The notes beneath the pieces were generated by a model. The model saw only the letters and a list, made by a program, of their open reading frames with translations. It was not told the DNA's origin and ran no database searches. From an uncultured Synechococcus sp. (GTDB lineage: Bacteria; Cyanobacteriota; Cyanobacteriia; Phormidesmidales; Phormidesmidaceae): a stretch of DNA of 64,000 nt. A program made the translations under genes and the position numbers. Location of the stretch: assembly GCA_937911865.1 (NCBI GenBank), contig CALDSK010000325.1, forward strand, positions 89,942-153,941. The letters run 5' to 3'. Of this stretch, positions 8,067 through 16,700 are shown one piece after another (position 1 is the stretch's first letter; every line of letters starts with the position of its first letter).

Positions 8067-8972
8067 TTACTCTTTTATATGATTGGTTTTGGCTCTTTTG
8101 CTGAGCTGGCGCTGATGTTTGCGATCACGCAGATATCCCATTCTCTCTTTTGTCATCCCTTCAATACAGTGCGGACAAGACACTTCACTTTCATAGTCCT
8201 CAGAGGCTTTATCTGCTTCAGAGACTGGATGCCCACAGGCGTAGCACATATCGTATGAGCCGGTTTCTAGGCCATGCTTAATGGCAACTCTCTCGTCAAA
8301 GACGAAACATTCTCCTTCCCACAGACTCTCGTCTTCAGGGACTTCTTCGAGATATCTTAGAATGCCACCTTTGAGGTGGTAGACCTCTTCAAAGCCTTGA
8401 CTGAGCATATAAGATGATGCCTTTTCGCAACGGATGCCACCCGTACAAAACATGGCGACTTTTTTGTTCTGAGCCGGATTTAAATTCTCTTTTACATAGT
8501 TAGGAAATTCATTAAACACGTCCGTTTCTGGATTGTGAGCACCTTGAAATGTACCCATGCCAACTTCGTAATGGTTGCGAGTATCAATGACAACAACCTC
8601 TGGGTCAGCGATGACCTCATTCCAATCTTTTGGCGCTACATAAGTGCCCACCTGCTTAGTTGGACTAATCTCTGGTAGGCCGATAGTAACAATCTCTTTT
8701 TTAAGCCGAACTTTCAACTTCGCGAACGGCGGCGCTGTCGCGGGAGATTCTTTAATGTCGATGTCTTTTAGCCGTTCATCTGCTTGAATATGCGAAAAGA
8801 CAGCGTTGATTCCCTGGCGAGTGCCTGCAATGGTTCCGTTGATACCTTCCTCGGCTAGCAGAATTGTTCCTTTTACGGCCTGATTCTGACAAATCTCTTT
8901 TAGCGGCAGCTGTAAGTCTTTGTAGTCGAGCAGGGCTACAAATTTGTAAAAGGTGGCAACGATGAGGGCCAT
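8067..8972 (-). CDS. trhO: tRNA uridine(34) hydroxylase TrhO (rhodanese-like, YceA/UPF0176)
   Basis: TrhO hydroxylates uridine 34 of tRNA at the wobble position using molecular oxygen. The 301-residue product begins MALIVATFYKFV, the usual start of the family; the open frame extends to a TTG at 9008, but those residues are not conserved. The N-terminal acylphosphatase-like part carries KGTILLAEEGINGT. The rhodanese domain carries the active-site loop CTGGIRCEKA with Cys176. A C-terminal Cys pair of pairs (C243/C246 and C266/C269) suggests a metal knuckle, as in homologues. It follows the histone-deacetylase-fold gene closely, so the two are probably co-transcribed. Confidence 0.93.
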   Translation of the reverse strand: MALIVATFYKFVALLDYKDLQLPLKEICQNQAVKGTILLAEEGINGTIAGTRQGINAVFSHIQADERLKDIDIKESPATAPPFAKLKVRLKKEIVTIGLPEISPTKQVGTYVAPKDWNEVIADPEVVVIDTRNHYEVGMGTFQGAHNPETDVFNEFPNYVKENLNPAQNKKVAMFCTGGIRCEKASSYMLSQGFEEVYHLKGGILRYLEEVPEDESLWEGECFVFDERVAIKHGLETGSYDMCYACGHPVSEADKASEDYESEVSCPHCIEGMTKERMGYLRDRKHQRQLSKRAKTNHIKE

Positions 8973-9011
8973 GAGAATTAGCGAGGAGAGTCGGTCGAGA
9001 TGAATCAATTT

Positions 9012-9953
9012 CTATTTTGCCACCGGATCGTTAGATTCGGTGAAGACGGTTTTGGCTGCTCTATGTAGATAGGAGTGACGATAGATTAAGGCCTCCATGT
9101 TTTCACCATAGCCGCCACCAATAACACAGGCGACTGGGTATCCCCCGTCTTTGCAGGCTTGGAGCACGGTGCGATCGCGCTCAAATATTCCTGTATCGCT
9201 GAGCGCTAGCTTCCCTAGCCGATCGTCTTTATGGACATCCGCCCCTGCGTCGTACATAACCAAATCTGGCCGTAGCCGATGCAGTAAAACAGGTAGATGC
9301 GATCGCAGCTCTGCTAAATACGCCACGTCCCAAGTATTCTCTGCTAAGGGCACATCCAAATCACTCTGCTGCTTGCGCCCTGGAAAGTTAACGCCACAGT
9401 GCATCGAGAAGGTAAACACGCTCGGGTCGTTTTGAAAAATGAAGGCGGTTCCGTCGCCCTGATGGACGTCTAAATCGACAATGAGGGCGGTGCGGATAAG
9501 GTTTTGAGACTGGAGGACTTTGAGTGCGATCGCCAGATCGTTAAAAATGCAAAAGCCTGAGCCATAGCTAGGAAATGCATGGTGTGTCCCCCCCGCTGTA
9601 TTACAAGCAACGCCATGCTGAAGTGCAAGTTTTGCCGTCAAAATTGTGCCACCGACGGCGGTACAGGTGCGCTGAACGAGGCCCTGACTCCACGGCAGAC
9701 CAATACGCCTTTGCGCTTTTACGTCCAAGGTGCCGTTGCAATAGGCCTGTACGTAGTGCGTCTCATGTACAAGCTCTAGCCATTCGGGGGGTGGGGCGCC
9801 GGGCTGATAGAGTTGGCTTTCGGTAATGATGCGATCGCGCACTAGCAGATCTCGCAGCATCTGAAACTTCGGCATCGGGAAGCGATGACCAGGCGGTAAA
9901 GGCGTGACGTAGGCCGGATGATAGACGACGGGCAGATGAAATGAGCTGTTCAA
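9012..9953 (-). CDS. Histone deacetylase family (arginase-deacetylase fold) protein
   Basis: This is a bacterial member of the Zn-dependent deacetylase family (AcuC/HDAC type); substrates in bacteria include acetylated proteins and polyamines. The catalytic His pair is GGTHHAF (residues 122-127), the metal site is DLDVHQGDG (160-168, with Asp162 and His164), and a further Asp is at 239 in DAGADVHKDD. The closing GGGY motif is at 279-282. Its length, 313 residues, is normal and the N-terminus VVYHPAYVTPLPPGHRFPMPKF is typical. It ends just before trhO in the same direction. The specific substrate is unknown. Confidence 0.93.
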   Translation of the reverse strand: MNSSFHLPVVYHPAYVTPLPPGHRFPMPKFQMLRDLLVRDRIITESQLYQPGAPPPEWLELVHETHYVQAYCNGTLDVKAQRRIGLPWSQGLVQRTCTAVGGTILTAKLALQHGVACNTAGGTHHAFPSYGSGFCIFNDLAIALKVLQSQNLIRTALIVDLDVHQGDGTAFIFQNDPSVFTFSMHCGVNFPGRKQQSDLDVPLAENTWDVAYLAELRSHLPVLLHRLRPDLVMYDAGADVHKDDRLGKLALSDTGIFERDRTVLQACKDGGYPVACVIGGGYGENMEALIYRHSYLHRAAKTVFTESNDPVAK

Positions 9954-9973
9954 GTAGGGCTGCTTAAGTAGAG

Positions 9974-10981
9974 CTATTCGAGCGGACGACTGGTGGCGTT
10001 TCGAGTATCGAGCGTCGGCAGCTGAAGGCCAAGGCTCTCTCGTGATTGTACGCTGCCGACATAGCGCCAGTGCCAGGGCTTAAAAGAAAGGCCTTGGTCG
10101 TTATTTTCTGGAAAAGATAGCTCGAAGCCGTAGTTGGCCGCGTTGGCTAGCAGCCACTGATAGGCCGCCGTGTCAGCAAAGCTGTCATTAATGTCTTGTG
10201 TCTGTGGAAGCGAGCCATCTGCCAAATCAACGGCAAAGCCCGTATGATGCTCACTGTAGCCCGGTGGTGCGCTGACTTTTGCCGCTGCTTCTGGGCTGCC
10301 CTGCCGTTCGATTTGGGCGTTGAAAATCGCGCGTTGCTCAGTAATCGTGCGAAATCCGGAGGCTGGAACTAGCCATATCCCATCTAAGCGGGCCGCGGCA
10401 GTCATTTCCAGTAAGGCTCTTGCCGTTTCTGGGTGAAGCGTTTCGGCTCTATGCTCACTGCCTTCAACATAGCTAGCCACCAGCACCATGTCGTCTTCGT
10501 TGCCCTCTGTGTAGGCGCGATGACCATATTTCTCAGCTGGCTGGAGCGCTATTTCTTCTGCTTGATATTGCGCGACTTGGCCCTGTTCTGATCGATCTTG
10601 TCCTGCTTGATCTTGTCCTGGTGCTGGTCGGTTGCTAGTACAGGTCGCGCTACCGGTAATGACTGGTGTGATTTTGATCGGGGGTAGGTCATTGACAAAA
10701 TCGTCGGTGCTAATAGGTCGTAGCTGAATAGCCTCGCTAGTGCGCTGTGGACTGGCCGTGGGCGTGGCGACGAGCTGATTGTCTGGGAGTACGGCAGCTG
10801 TACTTTGGATGGTGACTGGCGAGTTGGTAAGTTCTAGCGTGCTACGGCGGCTGGCGACGGACTGGCGAATTTCTGTAAATGCAGTGGTGTTCATTCCCAA
10901 GCACACTGAAATAATGGCGGTCGGCATAGCCACTTTGACGAGTCGCTTTAGTTTGGGAGGCAATCGGTTGAATGTCTTCAT
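9974..10981 (-). CDS. D-alanyl-D-alanine carboxypeptidase, VanY/M15B family
   Basis: This is a zinc peptidase predicted to trim D-Ala from peptidoglycan stems in the periplasm. The M15 signature S-x-H-x-x-G-x-A-x-D is seen as SEHHTGFAVD at residues 243-252, with the third ligand in PWHWRYVG (His304). The arginine in ASGFRT is also conserved. An N-terminal hydrophobic segment (about 18-30) acts as an anchor or signal. Residues 40-150 form a variable linker that includes a Gln/Asp-rich stretch. The domain at 150-320 is the usual size. The N-terminal linker is longer than in many relatives. Confidence 0.92.
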   Translation of the reverse strand: MKTFNRLPPKLKRLVKVAMPTAIISVCLGMNTTAFTEIRQSVASRRSTLELTNSPVTIQSTAAVLPDNQLVATPTASPQRTSEAIQLRPISTDDFVNDLPPIKITPVITGSATCTSNRPAPGQDQAGQDRSEQGQVAQYQAEEIALQPAEKYGHRAYTEGNEDDMVLVASYVEGSEHRAETLHPETARALLEMTAAARLDGIWLVPASGFRTITEQRAIFNAQIERQGSPEAAAKVSAPPGYSEHHTGFAVDLADGSLPQTQDINDSFADTAAYQWLLANAANYGFELSFPENNDQGLSFKPWHWRYVGSVQSRESLGLQLPTLDTRNATSRPLE

Positions 10982-11625
10982 GCAAGCACCGCTCTATAGA
11001 AAGAAATCTGCAGAAATCTGCACTTAGCTTCCGCCATTACGAACAGTTACAACCCTTGCTATATGAAGCTGAGTGCTCTCAACAAAGCGCAGAGCGCTGT
11101 TTGCTGCATAACCGTTTGGGAAGGGGAGCGCTGGGCCCATATGCAATAGCAATACCGAACAACTCATGCTGTTGATATCAACTAATATTTATGTAGCATA
11201 AAGCACCCGCGCGCTCTAGCCATTTCTCTTCAATTGTCTAAACCTTGTTGAATTCTTTAATTAGCGAGTTCAACGCGAATACGTGCGATTGGGTACAGGG
11301 CTTGTTCAAAATCGGCAGCAGGGAAGGCGGCTAGTACCTTGCCCCCTGCAATAAATCTATTCGACTGAATCTATTAAAGGTTCTGAGAGCTTGCTTATGG
11401 ATACTACTCATAGAAACAGCGTGAGAAGCTAAAGCTGTTTTTTGGGGGTTACAGAAGACGTCTTTAAGAACAGATGCTGTCTGTTGTTCTGTCGCGTTTT
11501 AGCTGAGTCTTTTTCGAAGGGTAAGCCTGAGCCCTGTGTGAGTGGTCAGTTAATTTTTTGGAGTAGCAGAAAAACTATTTTGAGTACTGATACCTAGAAA
11601 AGGACATTAACCCAGGAGTCCTCAA
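10982..11625. other. Divergent spacer, no gene recognised
   Basis: About 640 bases lie between the divergent VanY-type and peptidoglycan-binding genes. It is A/T richer than the genes. A small hairpin AACAGA-TGCTG-TCTGTT occurs near 11469-11485. The ORF at 10972-11175 has no family features. No known RNA motif was recognised; the last 15 bases before 11626 include an AGGAG ribosome site. Confidence 0.5.
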
Positions 11626-12138
11626 ATGTGTATTACCCCTTCTCTTTCCGTCATTGTGCTTACTATTGGTTCTCAAGGTTCTACCGTCCGACAGCTCCAG
11701 CGTAATCTCAATGCACGATTTCAAGACTTTGGCCTGATGGCTTCAATGTCGCTGACAGTAGATGGCGTCTTTGGACCTAAAACGTTGATGGCTGTGAAAT
11801 ACCTGCAATGTGTCGGTGGATTTCCGGTGAGTGGACGGGTAGATGAGGCAACCTGGCAGTTTGGTGCTGATGGCGTTTTGGGCTTGCCCGAACTATCTAT
11901 CGGTACTCGCCGGACGTCGGTTGCAGCTGTACAGCGGTCGGTTTTAGCCGCAGGGATACCAATCACTGTAGATGGCTACTTTGGTGTGAAGACCTCAAAG
12001 GCGATCGCCGCGTATCAGCAGCGATTAGGGCTTGAACTTACAGGCACGGTAGACGCTGCTACCTGGGAAATGGTTGTGCGATCGCGCCTTACAACCCTCC
12101 CTTGCGCTGCGCTCTTACCGCGCCGCGCTCGTCGCTAG
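11626..12138 (+). CDS. Peptidoglycan-binding domain protein (two PG_binding_1 repeats)
   Basis: Two copies of the three-helix peptidoglycan-binding domain are visible. The first is G-S-x-V-R-x-L-Q-x-x-L with TVDGVFGPKTLMAVKYLQ (about residues 17-65). The second is AAVQRSVLAAGIPITVDGYFGVKTSKAIAAYQQRLGL...GTVDAATW (about 100-150). The start is supported by AGGAG a few bases before the ATG. There is no catalytic domain, so it probably binds cell wall or helps another wall enzyme. The extreme C-terminus is Leu/Arg-rich. It lies 60 bases upstream of the P-loop ATPase gene in the same direction, but a functional link is not shown. Confidence 0.85.
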   Translation: MCITPSLSVIVLTIGSQGSTVRQLQRNLNARFQDFGLMASMSLTVDGVFGPKTLMAVKYLQCVGGFPVSGRVDEATWQFGADGVLGLPELSIGTRRTSVAAVQRSVLAAGIPITVDGYFGVKTSKAIAAYQQRLGLELTGTVDAATWEMVVRSRLTTLPCAALLPRRARR

Positions 12139-12198
12139 CCTGCCCTGTCTAAGCCACCTTGACTATTAGCAGCAGCGGTATACTGTCAACGACCGCTG

Positions 12199-13542
12199 AT
12201 GCTGACACAGAGTTTAATCGGCCTTATGGCTTTAGACCTACCTCGCTTTTATCGTGCTGCTAACCCTAGCCGCCCGCTCAAGGTGGCTCAAAGTGAAGAC
12301 CGTCGCTACTACATTAATTTTTCGTCGGTGCGCGGGGGCGACATTATCAGTGAACTGGGTCGGACAATTGTACGGCTTTCTCCAGACGAGCCGACCAGTC
12401 AGCTGTTTACCGGACATATTGGCTGTGGCAAGTCTACAGAGCTGTTTCGCCTGAAGGGTGGACTAGAGCAACAGAATTTCCACGTGGTGTATTTTGAGTC
12501 GGACCGTGACCTGGAGATGGCCGATGTGGATATTAGCGATATTTTGTTAATGATTGCTCATCAGGTTACCGAGAGTATGGAATCGGTAGGCGTTCGGCTG
12601 CGGCCCAGCTATTTGGAGCAGCTGTTTAGCAATTTGTTAGAGACGCTGCGATCTCCAATGGATCTTGGTGACGTTAGCTTTTCGGTGGGGGTCGCTACGA
12701 TTACGGCTAGGGCAAAAGAAAGCCCCGAGATGCGTAGCCAATTGCGTCAGTATTTAGAGCCGCGAACGAAAAGCATTATCGATGCGATTAATAGCGAAAT
12801 TTTAGCGGTTGCCAACGCTCAGCTGAAGGCAAAGGGCAAAAAGGGCCTAGTGGTGGTGGTCGATAATTTGGATCGAATTGATCCTATCCGCCGGGCCGAT
12901 GGTCGCAGCCAGTCAGAATATTTGTTTGTAGATCGCGGTGAGCAGTTGAAGCGGCTGAACTGCCATGTGGTGTATACAATTCCGCTGGCGTTAATTTTTT
13001 CAGACGACTTGCCGCGCTTGGCTAACCGGTTTGGCACAGCGCCTAAGCTGCTGTCTATGGTGCCTGTCTCGACTCGAATGGGAGAGCCGTTCGCTAGGGG
13101 GCGACAGCTGCTGCAAAAAATGGTGTTGGCCAGGGCCTTTCCCAATCTGTCGGAGCGCGATCGCTGGCAGCAAATCAAGGTTGTTTTTGACACGCCCGAT
13201 ACGCTGAATACGCTGGTGGCTATTAGCGGCGGCCATATGCGCAACCTGATGCGTTTGCTCTATGGGTGCTTGCAAAAAGGCGATCCGCCGATTACCAAAG
13301 CGATGTTGGATGCGGTGATTCGAGATGAGCGAGATGCGCTGATGGCGCTTATTGATGCGGCAGAATGGGATTTGCTGTTTGAGGCGGTAGGCGGTGAAGA
13401 CAATCAGGGAAATGAAGCGTACAATCCACTGTTGCGCAGTCTGTTTTTGTATGAGTATCGCGATAACGAGGGGCGCTGGTTTGGGTTGAATCCAATTTTG
13501 GCTCAGACAAAACGATACCGTGTTTGGCAGGCAAGTCGGTAA
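12199..13542 (+). CDS. P-loop ATPase, partner of the downstream STAND/WD40 protein
   Basis: A 447-residue AAA/STAND-like ATPase. It starts with YYINFSSVRGGDIISELGR, then Walker A GHIGCGKST at residues 72-80 and Walker B GLVVVVDNLDR at 216-226. A GGHMRNL segment (344-350) may serve as sensor 2, and a winged-helix-like end (LRSLFLYEYRD..GRWFGLNPIL) closes the protein. I recognise this as a cyanobacterial family often found next to large WD40 NTPases. Here the next gene, 162 bases away, is just such a protein. Role unknown; a regulatory or loading ATPase in a conflict or signalling system is an inference. Confidence 0.8.
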   Translation: MLTQSLIGLMALDLPRFYRAANPSRPLKVAQSEDRRYYINFSSVRGGDIISELGRTIVRLSPDEPTSQLFTGHIGCGKSTELFRLKGGLEQQNFHVVYFESDRDLEMADVDISDILLMIAHQVTESMESVGVRLRPSYLEQLFSNLLETLRSPMDLGDVSFSVGVATITARAKESPEMRSQLRQYLEPRTKSIIDAINSEILAVANAQLKAKGKKGLVVVVDNLDRIDPIRRADGRSQSEYLFVDRGEQLKRLNCHVVYTIPLALIFSDDLPRLANRFGTAPKLLSMVPVSTRMGEPFARGRQLLQKMVLARAFPNLSERDRWQQIKVVFDTPDTLNTLVAISGGHMRNLMRLLYGCLQKGDPPITKAMLDAVIRDERDALMALIDAAEWDLLFEAVGGEDNQGNEAYNPLLRSLFLYEYRDNEGRWFGLNPILAQTKRYRVWQASR

Positions 13543-13704
13543 AAGTACGTCTTGATAAGCATTTAGCCTAATCTGGCTAGGGTTGTGGCCCCTGATGCAG
13601 CAGCAAGCCAAGTGCAGATAGCTATAGAATAGGCATCTTGCCCGTCGAACCCATTGAGTTGTTTATTTAGCCGCCACCTCTAATCTGTTAGCTGCACTTC
13701 TGTT

Positions 13705-16700
13705 ATGACAATCGTCAGTGAACAATACTTAGATATTGTTACCTACAACAAAAATGCATTGAACAACCTTCGCCGGGCCGTTGTATTGGGCCAGGGGCAG
13801 TTTTCGCTGATTTTGGCTCGGGTGAACTATCAGCGACTACAGCGGGTGTTGATGGTTGAACTTGGGGTGAATCTGCACTTAGACAAGGTGGAAATTTCGC
13901 CGGATGCAACTAGCTTGCGATCTGTGATGGAGGCGGCTGAAGCGTTTTCTCAGGCAGCCAAATCAGCTAGCGAATCAGCCACTGAGTCAGCTAGCAAATC
14001 AGCCGTGGATCCATTTGCTGAACCGCCTGCTGAATTGCCTGCTGAATTGCCTGCTGAACCGCCTGTTGAACTGCCGAATGGTCCGTCAGTGTCGTCGTCA
14101 GCCGAGCAACCCCGCGCGCTGATGCTAACCGGTCTAGAGCGCGTTTCTGCGGCAGAAATAGATGGGTTGCCCTCCCAGCTAGAAAAACTGCTAAAGGCGG
14201 CTAACCTGAGTCGTGACGAGCTGCCGAAGCGATTTTCTTATCCGGTCATACTGTGGGTGAATGATGTTGTTCTTCAGCAGTTGAACCGCTACGCTCCAGA
14301 TTTGAAGAGTTTTGCGGCTACGCCAATTCGGTTTGAGTACCCCGCAGCGGCTTTGATTGAGCGTTTGCGATCGCAGGCTGCTGACACCTTTACCCAAATT
14401 CTAGACGTCAACAAAGGGATTGTTCTTAACAACTGCCTGCCGCTAAGCGCTAGCATTACCGAGCCGTTGGCCGCGCGCGAGCTGAACTTCGCGATTAGCC
14501 AGCTGGAGCATTTACCCGCTGCCCAGTCTGATTTGGTGACTAATAGCCTGCTGGCCGATCTGTTGTTTTTGCAGGGGCGTAGCCTGCACCAGCAGGGTGA
14601 GCTGATTCGCGCCCGGGGCTATTACGAAAAAAGTCTGGTTCATTGGCAGCTAGAAGCGGCTGATATCCCCGCTGGTGCAACAAAAGAAGGCACCTTGAGA
14701 AAGGCTCATGTGCTTCAAAGCCGAGACAAGCAGGCTGTCCTAAAGTTTCACTTAGGGCTGTGGTGGCGATCGCAAGCCACGCAAGAAAAAGACTCAACGC
14801 CAGCCTATCAGCAGGCGCGTGCCTATTTTGAAGGCTGCTTGACCATTTTTCGTCAGCAAAATCGCTCGGATCGGATCGCTCGCTTTGTTTTGGCACTTGC
14901 TGACGTATTGCAAAAATTAGAAGACTGGCCAGCCCTAGAGCAGGTTGCCAAAGAGAGTATTCGACTGCATCATCACGATTTGGCCCGGCTCGCTCGCGAC
15001 TATAGCTACCTGGCGGAAGTGGCGCTAGCCCGCTACCAAGAAGATGCGCAGTCCGAGTATTTGAGTCAGGCACAGGGGTTCGCCCAGCAGGCCCTAGAAA
15101 CCTCTGACCGAGTGCTGCAATCCTATGCCCAAGATGTAGACGGTATAACAAGCGCTTCTAGTAAAATTGCGCTGCGCTATCACCGAGGCTGTTACTTTTA
15201 TTTGCTCGCGATCGCTTATCAGCTGCAACACCAAAGTTTAACCGCTATAGAACATCTTGAAAGAGCCCTCCAAAATATTGACCCTCATTACGATCTCTCT
15301 TTATATCGGCGTATTTTGGCTAGACTGTGGCAGCTGTATTTTGACCATAAACACTATGCTGAAGCCTTTGAAGTAAAACTAGAACAGAGACGGATTGAAA
15401 CACTCTTTGGTTTGCGTGCTTTTATTGGGGCTAGTCAGATTCAGCCCTTTACACCCAGGCTTCCCTATTCATCCTCGAATGCAGCCGTTCAGTCTGCTCG
15501 CGGCAGCGTCGTTTCTACCGCTAGCGTGATTTCGACAGCCATTGAAGCCTCTGGCCGCACAGAAGATATTGAATCGCTAGTGTCTCGGCTCTCACAGCCT
15601 CGGTATACGCTTGTGGTGATGCACGGACAGTCGGGTGTCGGCAAAAGCTCTATTCTGCGCGCTGGGCTAGTGCCTCGCTTGCGCCGTCTGATTAGCGAGG
15701 GGCGGACGGCTTTGCCTGTGCTAGTGAGCAGCTACAGCGATTGGATAAAGCAGGTTTATAGCGCCATCAATAGTCAGAGTGAAGGTCTGCTTGATCCGGC
15801 CATCGATCTGGCAGTCGACCCGGCAGTAGAGTTGGTGCCCGATAGTCAGTCTGCCGATTCGAATCAGCTGTCTGCGACGCTTTTACTCGATACATTGCAA
15901 CAGTTAACAAACCAAAAGTATCAGCAGGTGATTCTGATATTTGACCAGTTTGAAGATTTCTTTTACCAGCATCCTACTTTTGTGCATCGTCGGGGGCTCT
16001 ACAGCTTTTTGCGAGACTGTCTTGATCTGCCCTATGTCAAGATTGTTCTTTCGCTCAGAGAAGACTTTTTGCACTATCTGCTGGAATGGGATCGCAACGC
16101 CAATTTGAGCATTATCAATAATGACATTTTAAGTAAAGACATTCGCTACTATCTGGGTAACTTCACACCTAAAGCCGCTGAAGCTCTCATCAACCAGCTA
16201 ACTCAGCTGGCAGGCTTTGAGCTAGAGCCTGCGCTAGTGACTGCGTTAGTGGATGAGCTAGCCGCAGAAACAGGAGAAGTGCGCCCGATTGAGCTGCAGG
16301 TGGTCGGTGCTCAGCTCCAGCGAGAAGAGATTACGACGCTATCGGCCTATCGATTGCTGGGGCGATCGCCTAAAAGTCAGCTACTCAAAAACTTCTTGAA
16401 CAGCGTGGTGCGCGACTGTGGGCCTGAGAACAATCTAGTGGCCAGATCGATTCTCTATTTGCTGAGTGAAGGTGAAAACAGACCGCTTAAAAGTCTCTCG
16501 GAGCTACAAGAACCGCTGCTACTCGCCAACATTGAGAGTGCGCCACAACAGCTGAGCTTAGTCCTCGATATTTTGATTGGGTCGGGGCTGGTTTTTGAAG
16601 TGCCCGAAGTCTCTGGCGTTCGCTATCAGCTGGTGCATGAATACCTGGCAAGTTTGGTGCAAGACCAGCAGCAGCCGGGCCTCATTGAGGTGTTGCAAGC

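Noticed and set aside
10972..11175. 67-codon ORF in the VanY spacer
   Set aside because: It overlaps the VanY start antisense and shows no conserved pattern.
14540..15151. 203-codon minus-strand ORF inside the STAND/WD40 gene
   Set aside because: It is antisense to a well-supported coding region, has no domain and has the composition of a shadow frame.
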